A stretch of DNA of 21,798 bases from UM-FILTER-47-13 sp964445195. GTDB taxonomy: Bacteria > Pseudomonadota > Alphaproteobacteria > Micavibrionales > Micavibrionaceae. Shown here one piece after another: positions 14,615 to 21,662 of the stretch. The DNA is taken from assembly GCA_964445195.1 (NCBI GenBank), contig CAYUKA010000036.1:1-21798 (forward strand), read 5' to 3'. Each line of letters opens with the position of its first letter. The stretch's first letter is position 1. Under the pieces are notes generated by a model. That model worked only from the letters and a program-made list of their open reading frames with translations. It was not told where the DNA came from and did not search any database. The position numbers were made by a program, and so were the translations under genes.

Positions 14615-15439
14615 TTAAAAACGCTGCTGGCGCCGGTCATGACCTAAAATCACGATATCAACCCGCCGTGCCAGGTCAAGACGCTGTTCTTCGCTGACCA
14701 CACCCTGCAAATCCTGGTAGCGGCCGCTGGCATGGCCGCGCACGGCGATATCGCGTTCATAACCGACCGTTTCCAGGATCGCAGCGACATTCGCGGCACG
14801 GGCCATAGACAATTCCCAGTTCGATTCAAAGCCGCCATCGCCGCGTGTCACCGGACGCGGATCGGCATGGCCGGTAATCTCGATCACGTTACGGATCCGG
14901 GACAACACGCCGCCAAGCGCATAAAGCGCCCGTGTCCCGTCCTCCTTCACTTCTGCCTCGCCGGAGTCGAACAACAGCGCCCTTGGCAAAGAAATAACAA
15001 GTTGCCCCTGCTGTGTGTTCAGCGTGACACCGCCCAGCGCTTCATTATCGGCGATCACGGTTTCCAGCAAAGCCTCCAGATAGTCAACATTCAGCGCGCG
15101 GCTGAAATTAATCCGGTCAATATTGATCGCATCCTGTGTCCCGCGATAAAGCGGCGCCCCGTAAAATCTGTTAAATTCCGATTGCAGCGCCGATGTAATC
15201 TCCGACCAGTCCTGCCTTGCCGGTTCGGTCATTGAGAACAGCAGCACAAAGAAGGTCAGCATCAACGCCATGACATCTGTAAAAGAGACCAGCCAGATTT
15301 GCGAACTGGCTTCGGCTTCCTGAATATCGCCGCGGCGCCGGAATACCCGTCGCCCGGTCAATGGCGCCAGGGCATCTTCATCGGGCTTCTCTCTCTCATT
15401 CTCCGGCTTTTCCTGGCCTTTAACGCTCTCATCACTCAT
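14615..15439 (-). CDS. motB: Flagellar stator protein MotB
   Basis: A 274-residue MotB. MotB anchors the stator to peptidoglycan and carries the ion-pathway Asp. After a charged cytoplasmic N-terminus, the single membrane helix (about 49-69) contains SFTDVMALMLTFFVLLFS with Asp55. The C-terminal OmpA-like domain has GHADPRP and NWELSMARAANVAAIL, the peptidoglycan-binding signature, and ends near residue 274 after DLARRVDIVILG. ATG 15437-15439 is preceded by GAGGGG at seven bases; the TTG two codons upstream is not needed. It overlaps the end of the upstream MotB-like gene by 8 bases, so the two are coupled. No motA gene is present in the window. Confidence 0.93.
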   Translation of the reverse strand: MSDESVKGQEKPENEREKPDEDALAPLTGRRVFRRRGDIQEAEASSQIWLVSFTDVMALMLTFFVLLFSMTEPARQDWSEITSALQSEFNRFYGAPLYRGTQDAINIDRINFSRALNVDYLEALLETVIADNEALGGVTLNTQQGQLVISLPRALLFDSGEAEVKEDGTRALYALGGVLSRIRNVIEITGHADPRPVTRGDGGFESNWELSMARAANVAAILETVGYERDIAVRGHASGRYQDLQGVVSEEQRLDLARRVDIVILGHDRRQQRF

Positions 15440-16163
15440 CAACAAACCCCTCTACCGGCGAATAAGGAATATGGCGGCGAAATAACAATTCGATTGTACC
15501 TGCCTCTCCTTTACGCACACCACTGCTGAGCAGCTTGGCAGGCAGGCCGCCGGCCTCAATTTTTTCAGCGATCGCGCTCATAGTCTGCATCGTATCCGCC
15601 AGTCTTTGGGGCTGCTGGTTCTGCAAATGCGCCGGGTTCTCATCGATATTCAGCATCATATCCATACGATAAGGTGTCTGCACCGTATCGGTTTTCAGAA
15701 GCGCCACCAGAGTCGGCAGAAAAAAACCGCGGAAAAACTGCGCCTGGCCGCTGTCATCATCGAGCGCATTACGCTGGCCGACCGCCATCACGGCGGCCTC
15801 GAAATCATCGAACGGCACCTTGACATACATAACGCCCTGCCGCTCGCTGACCACTGCTTCATGACTGGGAATCTGCGCCGTGAACAATGCCTGGAGACGT
15901 TCAACCGTATCCCCCTCTTTCACCGAAGCGGTTTCAGCCTCCGTCACCGAAGGCTGTTCGTCAAGCGGCATGTCCTGTATGTTTGCGGCAAATGCATGGC
16001 TCAGGCTCTGCATCACCGGACGCACCTTGACCTCCTCGAACTGCGAAATCGCGTTCAGCACAATAAAAAAGGCCAGCAACATAATAAACAGCGACAGGCC
16101 CAACAGCTGGCCGCCCATCGAGCGCGCCGTACCCGCACCGCCTTTGCGCCGCCTGTTGCGCAT
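15432..16163 (-). CDS. MotB-like protein without the stator Asp or the peptidoglycan-binding signature
   Basis: A 243-residue protein with MotB layout: a basic N-terminus (RNRRRKGG), one membrane helix at about 19-39 (LLGLSLFIMLLAFFIVLNA), a periplasmic linker and a C-terminal region of OmpA-like length. Aligned on the shared FF pair, the ion-carrying Asp of MotB is replaced by Ser24. The OmpA part keeps a plausible order (RQGVMYVKVPFDDF, then FFLPTLVALL, then LADTMQTMSAIAEKIEAGG) but lacks GHxD and LSxxRA. ATG 16161-16163 is chosen because GGGGGGA lies six bases upstream; a longer form from 16208 has no site. It overlaps motB by 8 bases and stands downstream of a terminator. It probably cannot conduct ions and may be a structural partner of MotB; a diverged MotB with a different anchor is the alternative. 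Confidence 0.8.
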   Translation of the reverse strand: MRNRRRKGGAGTARSMGGQLLGLSLFIMLLAFFIVLNAISQFEEVKVRPVMQSLSHAFAANIQDMPLDEQPSVTEAETASVKEGDTVERLQALFTAQIPSHEAVVSERQGVMYVKVPFDDFEAAVMAVGQRNALDDDSGQAQFFRGFFLPTLVALLKTDTVQTPYRMDMMLNIDENPAHLQNQQPQRLADTMQTMSAIAEKIEAGGLPAKLLSSGVRKGEAGTIELLFRRHIPYSPVEGFVDE

Positions 16164-16213
16164 TTCAGATCCCCCCGAAAAGAATAATGATGGCATATTA
16201 TGACTCATGCCCG

Positions 16214-16246
16214 AAAAATAAAGGCATGCCCTGTTACAAGCATGCC
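16214..16246 (-). terminator. Rho-independent terminator after cheZ
   Basis: On the minus strand GGCATGC, a 10-base loop and GCATGCC form a perfect 7-bp stem followed directly by TTTATTTTT. It lies 25 bases beyond the cheZ stop and would separate the fliL-to-cheZ transcript from the MotB genes. Confidence 0.7.
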
Positions 16247-16270
16247 AGTTCGGGGGGGGAAATTCACCCG

Positions 16271-16906
16271 TTAATTTTCAAGTTCGGCAAGGAGTCTGTC
16301 GATGTCGTCCTGTGTGACCGCCCTTTCAGGCAATTGCGGGCCGTTTAAGAGCGCATCAAGACCTTCCCGGTCATCCTGATGCGGACTGCCGTCATCTTCA
16401 ATGCCGGGAATCTTATTCTCAAGTACCTCGATAATCTGGCCGACTTTTTCGTCGATCGTCTGCAAGGTGCGGACGACCTTGGTAATCCGCTGACCGGTGA
16501 TGTCCTGGAACGAACAGGCTTCAAAAATCTTGATTGTCTCGGCTTCGATCGCCGCTGCGGCATCACTCCCGATACCGCCCATCTGCTGCTGTATCTCCTC
16601 ACATGCATCCATAATAATACCCGTCGCTTCTTCAGTCGCCCCGACAACAGCATCCAGTTCATCGGTCGCAGCCGGGATATGCACGCCCTTGATATCGCCG
16701 GGCCGCACCGCACCGATATCCTGCCGCGCATCATTGATAAGATCCCGTAACAGGTGCAATTGACATGATAACGCGCTCTTGGTTGTCATGTCCGCATCCT
16801 GAACCTTGGTAATCACCGAATTGATAATCCGCACGACCACATCGCGCTCATAACTATCAGGCCGGGCTTCCACATTTTCGTCTTTTTGGGCCGCTTCGCT
16901 CGTCAT
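16271..16906 (-). CDS. cheZ: CheY-P phosphatase CheZ
   Basis: A 211-residue CheZ. CheZ dephosphorylates CheY-P and so ends the switch signal. The active-site motif ACSFQDITGQRITKV (about 130-144) carries the Gln that positions the attacking water in the Escherichia coli protein. The C-terminal peptide TQDDIDRLLAELEN is the expected amphipathic CheY-binding helix, reached by an acidic flexible linker (about 166-195). The long helical middle fits the CheZ hairpin dimer. GGGAG at the end of cheY serves as ribosome-binding site, eight bases from ATG, two bases after the cheY stop, so the pair is coupled. Confidence 0.93.
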   Translation of the reverse strand: MTSEAAQKDENVEARPDSYERDVVVRIINSVITKVQDADMTTKSALSCQLHLLRDLINDARQDIGAVRPGDIKGVHIPAATDELDAVVGATEEATGIIMDACEEIQQQMGGIGSDAAAAIEAETIKIFEACSFQDITGQRITKVVRTLQTIDEKVGQIIEVLENKIPGIEDDGSPHQDDREGLDALLNGPQLPERAVTQDDIDRLLAELEN

Positions 16907-16908
16907 GT

Positions 16909-17295
16909 CTAAAACTCCCCTATCGCCGTGACCATTTTCTGTTTCAACGTTTCCGCATTAAACGGTTTGACAATATAATTGGAGGCGCCGGCTTCCTTGG
17001 CCGCGATCACATTTTCCGTCTTGCTCTCTGCCGTCACCATAATAAAGGGTACATCCTTATGCTTGTCGCCGTTGCTGCGCACTTCCTTGAGCAGCTCGAT
17101 ACCGGTCATGGGCTCCATATTCCAGTCGGAAATCACCAGCCCGTATTCGTTATCCTTGAGAAGTTCCAGCGCCCCGGCGCCATCGCTGGCTTCATCGACA
17201 TTGTTAAAACCCAGTTGCTTGAGCAAATTGCGGATAATCCGCAGCATGGTTTTGTAATCGTCGACGATCAGAATATTCATATTATGTACTGACAC
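16909..17295 (-). CDS. cheY: Chemotaxis response regulator CheY
   Basis: A 128-residue single-domain receiver. The acidic pair is in LIVDDYKT, the phospho-accepting Asp in ISDWNMEPMTG (Asp57), the conserved Thr/Ala in VTAES and Lys108 in YIVKPF. DWNMPxMxG is the CheY-type pattern, here with E in place of the usual P after M. It should bind FliM when phosphorylated. The start is GTG 17293-17295, with AAGGAG eight bases upstream; the ATG five codons later has no site. cheZ follows after two bases. The 130-base gap from motE shows no convincing terminator or promoter, so it is probably read from the fliL operon. Confidence 0.95.
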   Translation of the reverse strand: MSVHNMNILIVDDYKTMLRIIRNLLKQLGFNNVDEASDGAGALELLKDNEYGLVISDWNMEPMTGIELLKEVRSNGDKHKDVPFIMVTAESKTENVIAAKEAGASNYIVKPFNAETLKQKMVTAIGEF

Positions 17296-17425
17296 AGTCT
17301 CTTCTCCTTCGCCATAGTCAGGTCAACATCGTCCGGTTGTAGTTTGTGAAAACAAACCGGCTTTGGCGAATCGTTTTCGTCAAACCGCATACGATGCGAT
17401 GCCGAAAGGAGAGAAAAGAAGAAAT

Positions 17426-18145
17426 CTATTGTGGCGGAATGTCGGGAATCTGTTTTTGCTGCGCCATCATGATCGTCACCGTCCGGGCCCGGTCCGGATC
17501 CATCTCGGCGAGAATCGGGGCCGATTTGCGCTCTGACATCCGGGTCATAACGGCAATCAGAACGTCAAGGTCGAGCGTATTGAAAATGCGCGCCGCATCC
17601 TTGGCCTTCATCCCTTCGTATATCTTGACGAGGCTGACAATACGCTCCTGCTCGTTGGTTTCCTGTTCTTTGAGCAGCCCTTCGATCTCATCGCGCACGG
17701 CTGTCATTTCACGCAGTTTCTGGTCCAGCTCGCGCTCTGCCGCTTCAAGCAGCGCTTCCCGCACAGCCAGGGAGCGCTCCCGTTCTTCCAGCGCTTCGCG
17801 CCGCGCCGCCAGATCCTCATAAAGACCGGAACGCACTGCTGAGTGCTGGAATTCAAATTCACTGGCATCGCGCCATTCCACGCGCTCACCGTCTTCCTCC
17901 TCCATGGGCGGCGACGGCAGGGTATCGGGCCCCTGCACAGCCTCAGCATCTTCCATGGAATCCTCATCAGCCATTGCCGCACCCTCACCCGGCAAAGGCG
18001 GGACATCGGCTTCAACCTCCTGCTGGGCAAAGGCGACACCGGCGCGCTCGACACCGGCGGCAAATTCACCCGCCCGGACGATCAATGCCAGCCCGGCGAC
18101 CAGCACCATCAGCGGTATAATGCGAATACGCTGGAACAGCGTCAT
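17426..18145 (-). CDS. motE: MotE family flagellar protein
   Basis: A 239-residue protein with an N-terminal hydrophobic segment (about 9-24, signal peptide or anchor), an acidic Pro-rich stretch (about 42-90), a coiled coil (about 108-165, ALEERERSLAVREALLEAAERELDQKLREM) and a C-terminal MgtE-N-like domain (KIYEGMKAKDAARIFNTLDLDVLIAVMTRMSERKSAPILAEMDP). This order matches MotE, which in Sinorhizobium meliloti is a periplasmic chaperone for the motor protein MotC. Its start overlaps the preceding gene by ATGA. No recognisable MotC lies nearby; the TPR protein at 11472-14489 is the only large periplasmic candidate for a client. Confidence 0.88.
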   Translation of the reverse strand: MTLFQRIRIIPLMVLVAGLALIVRAGEFAAGVERAGVAFAQQEVEADVPPLPGEGAAMADEDSMEDAEAVQGPDTLPSPPMEEEDGERVEWRDASEFEFQHSAVRSGLYEDLAARREALEERERSLAVREALLEAAERELDQKLREMTAVRDEIEGLLKEQETNEQERIVSLVKIYEGMKAKDAARIFNTLDLDVLIAVMTRMSERKSAPILAEMDPDRARTVTIMMAQQKQIPDIPPQ

Positions 18146-18756
18146 GACACGCCCCCGGCATCAGCCTTGCGGCTTTTTTTTTGCAGCGCTTCGTAAAGCT
18201 CGCGCTCGGCACGGCTGACAAAGACGTCTTCATCGACAGCACTGTCTTCACCGGGAAACAGGCCCTGCTCGTTAACATCACCGCCTTCATCGGCCCGCTC
18301 AAACTCCGGATCGCGAATGGCAAAACCGAAAGGCGCCGCCTTTGATTTCTGTTTGGCCGGCGATTTGCTTTCCGCAGGGCGTGGCCTTGTGCCCGGCCCG
18401 GCCGCTACAGGATCCGGCACCATACCAACGCTGCCGCGATCGGCCAGCTTTTCCAGCCGCCCGGCCAGCCTGTTACCGGAATCGCTCATAATCTGCAGCT
18501 CTTCCGACAGCGCCTTGGCTTCACCGATCTGCTCCTGCAAGTCCCGCCCGGCCTCACGCGCGCTTTCGCGCAGGCCGCGAATAGCGAGATCGGCGCGCTC
18601 TATATGCGCCGAGAGGTCGGCAAGCAAACCTTCCATATCCCGCCGGCTGTCTCGGAATGCCTTGATATGCAGCGAGAGACGCGCCGCATAAAAGATCGTC
18701 CCTGCCAGCAGCAGGAGCACAAGGCCGTCGAGGATCAGCGGCAAAATCACGTTCAT
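18142..18756 (-). CDS. DUF6468-like membrane-anchored coiled-coil protein
   Basis: A 204-residue protein with one N-terminal membrane helix (about 5-27, LPLILDGLVLLLLAGTIFYA), a helical coiled-coil stretch (about 35-108) and a low-complexity basic/Pro then acidic C-terminal tail ending in a short helix (AERELYEALQKKSRK). Position between fliM and motE and this layout match a family I recall as DUF6468, found in alphaproteobacterial flagellar loci; the name is from memory. It overlaps both neighbours by ATGA (fliM at 18753-18756, motE at 18142-18145), so all three are translationally coupled. Function is unknown; a link to the C-ring or stator is inferred from coupling. Confidence 0.78.
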   Translation of the reverse strand: MNVILPLILDGLVLLLLAGTIFYAARLSLHIKAFRDSRRDMEGLLADLSAHIERADLAIRGLRESAREAGRDLQEQIGEAKALSEELQIMSDSGNRLAGRLEKLADRGSVGMVPDPVAAGPGTRPRPAESKSPAKQKSKAAPFGFAIRDPEFERADEGGDVNEQGLFPGEDSAVDEDVFVSRAERELYEALQKKSRKADAGGVS

Positions 18757-19898
18757 GCTTCGTCATCCTCCTCCGGCTCGATATATTTTTCGATCCGCAC
18801 GGCGATATGGCCTTGCTTTTGCCCGACCGGCCCCTTGAACATCGGGAAGTGACCGCAGCGCAGTTCCAGTTCATCATCGACCGTGGTCGAGAACATCACC
18901 TGCGTGCCGATTTTCCAGTTCAGAATGTCGTGCAGGCTGATCGTTTTTTCACCAAGCACAGCCTGCAGCTGCACGTCGGTTTTATAAAGCTCCTGCGTCA
19001 GGTGGTTTTCCCAGATCGAGTCACGGCCGAATTTTTCACCCATGAACATCTGCAGCAGCAGCTCCCGGATCGGTTCCAGCGTCGCATAGGGAATGAGCAC
19101 TTCGACCCGGCCGCCGCGGTCCCCCATATCGACACGCAATCGCGCCAATACACAGGCATTGCCGCTTTGCGTAATCGTCGCAAAGCGCGGGTTTGTTTCC
19201 ATCCGGTCAAGCGAAAAGCTGACCGGAGAGAGCGGATCAAACGCCGATGACAGATCGCTCAACGATACACCGACCATGCGCTCGACCAGCTTGGTTTCAA
19301 TCGTCGTGTAGGGGCGCCCCTCGACCCGGATCGCCGGCGTCCCTTTCCGTCCGCCGAGCAGAACATCAACGATCGAGTAAATCAGCGCGCTGTCCGTCAC
19401 CAGCAGGCCGTGATTGTCCCACTCCTCGGCTTTAAACACCGAGAGCATCGCCGGCAGCGGGATCGAGTTCATATAGTCACCGAACCGCACCGTCGAAACC
19501 TGGTCGAGACTGACCTCAACATTGTCCGAAGTCAGGTTCCGCAACGACGTTGACATCAGACGCACCAGGCGGTCAAAAACGATATCGAGCATCGGCAGAC
19601 GCTCGTAATTGACCATCGCCGAGTTAATCAGCGCCATAACGCCGGACGTTTCGTCGCCGCCGGCCGAGTCCTCATCAAAGCCGAGCAGGCTGTCGATTTC
19701 TTCCTGGTTCAGGATCCGGCTGCCGCCGTCATCATCATCCATACCAAACGCATCCGGCTCCGGCGTCGCGTCAGGCTCGACCGTGCCACCGCCTCCGGAA
19801 TCAGAATCGTCGCCGTCGGCCATGGATTCCCATTCCTCCATCATGGCCTTCTCTTCGTCGCTCATCTGCTCTATTTCGTCGGTATCGGTATCACTCAT
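18753..19898 (-). CDS. fliM: Flagellar motor switch protein FliM
   Basis: A 381-residue FliM, the C-ring protein that binds CheY-P. The CheY-binding peptide ILNQEEIDSLLGF is at 62-74, not at the extreme N-terminus, behind a very acidic extension (MSDTDTDEIEQ, then EEKAMMEEWESMADG and a Gly/Asp/Pro run). The middle domain holds YERLPMLDIVFDRLVRLMSTSLRNLT (about 97-122) and the FliG-binding region around SIPLPAMLSVFKAEEW. The C-terminal FliN-like domain includes VQLQAVLGEKTISLHDILNWKIGTQV. Length exceeds the enterobacterial protein (about 334) mainly through the extension. It follows fliL after 55 bases with a weak ribosome-binding site and overlaps the next gene by ATGA. Confidence 0.97.
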   Translation of the reverse strand: MSDTDTDEIEQMSDEEKAMMEEWESMADGDDSDSGGGGTVEPDATPEPDAFGMDDDDGGSRILNQEEIDSLLGFDEDSAGGDETSGVMALINSAMVNYERLPMLDIVFDRLVRLMSTSLRNLTSDNVEVSLDQVSTVRFGDYMNSIPLPAMLSVFKAEEWDNHGLLVTDSALIYSIVDVLLGGRKGTPAIRVEGRPYTTIETKLVERMVGVSLSDLSSAFDPLSPVSFSLDRMETNPRFATITQSGNACVLARLRVDMGDRGGRVEVLIPYATLEPIRELLLQMFMGEKFGRDSIWENHLTQELYKTDVQLQAVLGEKTISLHDILNWKIGTQVMFSTTVDDELELRCGHFPMFKGPVGQKQGHIAVRIEKYIEPEEDDEA

Positions 19899-19953
19899 GC
19901 CGTCAGTCCATAGAAACGATGAAACAGTGTGTCCTGCTTTTCCATTCTTCCCT

Positions 19954-20541
19954 TTATTGTATCAGGATTTCCTGAAACAACACATCCTTGACCTCGACCG
20001 GGTAGGCCGCCGCATTGACCCGCGAAAGCAGCTCCATCTGCAGCCTGTAAATGCCCTGCGAGCCGCGCAGATCGCGCACACGCAATTCACGCAGATATGT
20101 CTGAAACTGGTCGACCACGCGTGGCATTACGGCCTCAACAGCCTGCATATCGGCCTGGCTGCCCAGTTCCAGCTGCACGCTTAAGCGCAGATAGCGGGTA
20201 TCGCCACTTTCACCGCTCAGATTGACGATCATATTCGGAATCTCAAGGAAATGGGCGCTGCCCATATCCTTCGGTTCGCCGTCATGGCCTTTGTCATCAC
20301 CGCCATGCGAGCCGGACGCCTGCTCCGTCTCACTCTTGCCGCCAAGCAGCTTGTCGAGCGTGCCGGTAAAATAGAGTCCGCCGCCAATCCCGATCAGGAT
20401 AAACAGCGGCAGAATCACAAACAGCACGATTTTCTTGGCATCAAGCCCGCCGCCGCCGCCATCGTCAAAATCGCCGACATCCCCGCTGTCGGGGGCGTCC
20501 AGCGTCGGTTCGGGCGCGGCCTGCGCATCTGCATCGGACAT
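19954..20541 (-). CDS. fliL: Flagellar basal body-associated protein FliL
   Basis: A 195-residue FliL. After an acidic Gly-rich cytoplasmic N-terminus, one membrane helix lies at about 38-59 (IVLFVILPLFILIGIGGGLYF). A His/Gly/Asp-rich linker follows (about 70-92), then the periplasmic FliL domain (FLEIPNMIVNLSGESGDTRYLRLSVQLELG and LRVRDLRGSQGIYRLQMELLSRVNA). FliL forms rings around the stator and supports torque. AGGAG six bases before ATG gives a strong start. It is the first gene of the fliL-fliM-DUF6468-motE(-cheY-cheZ) operon, behind a sigma-54 element. Confidence 0.96.
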   Translation of the reverse strand: MSDADAQAAPEPTLDAPDSGDVGDFDDGGGGGLDAKKIVLFVILPLFILIGIGGGLYFTGTLDKLLGGKSETEQASGSHGGDDKGHDGEPKDMGSAHFLEIPNMIVNLSGESGDTRYLRLSVQLELGSQADMQAVEAVMPRVVDQFQTYLRELRVRDLRGSQGIYRLQMELLSRVNAAAYPVEVKDVLFQEILIQ

Positions 20542-20625
20542 TATGTTCTCCTGAGCGATCTGCTGAAATTTATAAACAGACTATCATAACACGGCCGGAA
20601 AGCCGTTAATTTTACTGACAATCTT

Positions 20626-20641
20626 AGCAAAATCCGCGCCA
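20626..20641 (-). promoter_or_regulatory. Sigma-54 (-24/-12) promoter of the fliL operon
   Basis: On the minus strand TGGCGCGGATTTTGCT matches TGGCACG-N4-TTGCW with one mismatch (G for A). Spacing between GG and GC is exact. Transcription would begin near 20614, giving a leader of about 73 bases before fliL. Confidence 0.85.
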
Positions 20642-20804
20642 GCCGTTAACGCTGCGCCCATGATCTCCCGTTTTTATCCCCCATTTCATACACAAGGAAA
20701 TTTTTGCCCCGCCCGGCGAAAACAGCCGGCCTTTTTTGCCCCTTTCCGTCTGTCATCGTCATAAAAAATCAGGCAACCATCTGATAAAGAACAACAAAAT
20801 CCAG

Positions 20805-20820
20805 TGGCACAGTCACTGCA
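20805..20820 (+). promoter_or_regulatory. Sigma-54 (-24/-12) promoter of flgF-flgG
   Basis: TGGCACAGTCACTGCA fits TGGCACG-N4-TTGCA with two mismatches outside the invariant GG and GC, which are correctly spaced. Transcription would begin near 20831, about 60 bases before the flgF start. Confidence 0.82.
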
Positions 20821-20891
20821 TATTTCAGTGCGGGGTCTTGTATCCCCACCGAACATAAACCGACAGGCAGATAACAAACAGGTAAGCCGTC

Positions 20892-21635
20892 ATGGAAAAT
20901 ACAACCTTTATCGCTTTATCCCGGCAGGTCGCGCTGCGCAGCCAGATGGATCTGATCGCCAACAATGTCGCGAACATGTCGACGCCCGGCTTCCGGGCCC
21001 AGAACATGGTGTTCACCGAATTTGTCGAAGAACCGCGCGGCCGCCATGACTCGCTGCGCCGCCACGACCCGGTGTCAATGGTGCTCGATTACGGCCACTA
21101 TCAGGTCACCGAGGAAGGGCCGATGGAATTGACCGGCAACGAGCTTGACGTTGCCCTCAGCGGCCCCGGCTATATCGGCATACAGGATGATAACGAGGAA
21201 ACGGCCTATACCCGCGCCGGCGGTTTCCAGATCAATAGTATCGGCGAGTTGATGACGACTCGCGGCAACTACGTCCTTGATGACGGCGGCGGCATTATCA
21301 CCATCCCCGAAAATGCCGGGCGTATCAAAATCGGCGAAGACGGTTCAATTGCCACCGAAGAAGGCGAAATCGCCCGCATCATGGTGCGCGAATTTGAAGA
21401 TTTGCAGGCCCTGGAAGCCGGCGGTGACGGCCTGTACCGCACGGCAGAGGACGGCGTGCCGGCTGAAAACACACGGGTTATGCAAGGCATGATCGAGAGC
21501 TCGAACGTGAAGCCGGTGCTGGAAATGACGCGGATGATCGAGGTTGCCCGCGCCTACGAACAAACCCAGCGCATAATCCAGACCGAGCACGACCGCCAGC
21601 GAACAATGATCCAGCGTCTGAGCCGCGGATCGTAA
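20892..21635 (+). CDS. flgF: Proximal rod protein FlgF
   Basis: A 247-residue rod protein. The N-terminal axial motif is LRSQMDLIANNVANMSTPGF and the C-terminal helix NVKPVLEMTRMIEVARAYEQTQRIIQ, the pair shared by rod and hook proteins. The middle includes ELDVALSGPGYIGIQ and YTRAGGFQINSIGELMTTRGNYVLDDGG, typical of the FlgE/F/G group. Length (about 250) and the immediately following flgG identify it as FlgF. The ribosome-binding site is weak (AGG nine bases upstream). It is the first gene of a plus-strand operon behind a sigma-54 element. Confidence 0.95.
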   Translation: MENTTFIALSRQVALRSQMDLIANNVANMSTPGFRAQNMVFTEFVEEPRGRHDSLRRHDPVSMVLDYGHYQVTEEGPMELTGNELDVALSGPGYIGIQDDNEETAYTRAGGFQINSIGELMTTRGNYVLDDGGGIITIPENAGRIKIGEDGSIATEEGEIARIMVREFEDLQALEAGGDGLYRTAEDGVPAENTRVMQGMIESSNVKPVLEMTRMIEVARAYEQTQRIIQTEHDRQRTMIQRLSRGS

Positions 21636-21662
21636 CGGAATAAACGAAGAAGGAGCAAGACC

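Larger units (their letters stand above)
20542..20891. other. 350-bp divergent regulatory region between fliL and flgF
   Basis: No gene is present. It holds two divergent sigma-54 elements (20626-20641 minus, 20805-20820 plus), two copies of AGCCGTTAA exactly 40 bases apart (20601-20609 and 20641-20649), and a hairpin CCGGC-GAAAACA-GCCGG (20713-20729) followed by CC and six T. The hairpin lies outside both predicted transcripts, so it is more likely a protein site or insulator than a terminator. The AT-rich stretch 20755-20800 would suit a bending protein such as IHF. Confidence 0.6.

Noticed and set aside
17296..17425. Promoter or terminator for cheY in the motE-cheY gap
   Set aside because: A small hairpin (CGCAT-ACG-ATGCG, 17386-17398) has no T-run, and no sigma-70 or sigma-54 element with correct spacing was found.
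20713..20737. GC hairpin with T-run as a plus-strand terminator
   Set aside because: No plus-strand transcript is expected to reach it: fliL reads the other way and flgF starts about 100 bases further on. The two C's between the stem and the T-run also weaken it.
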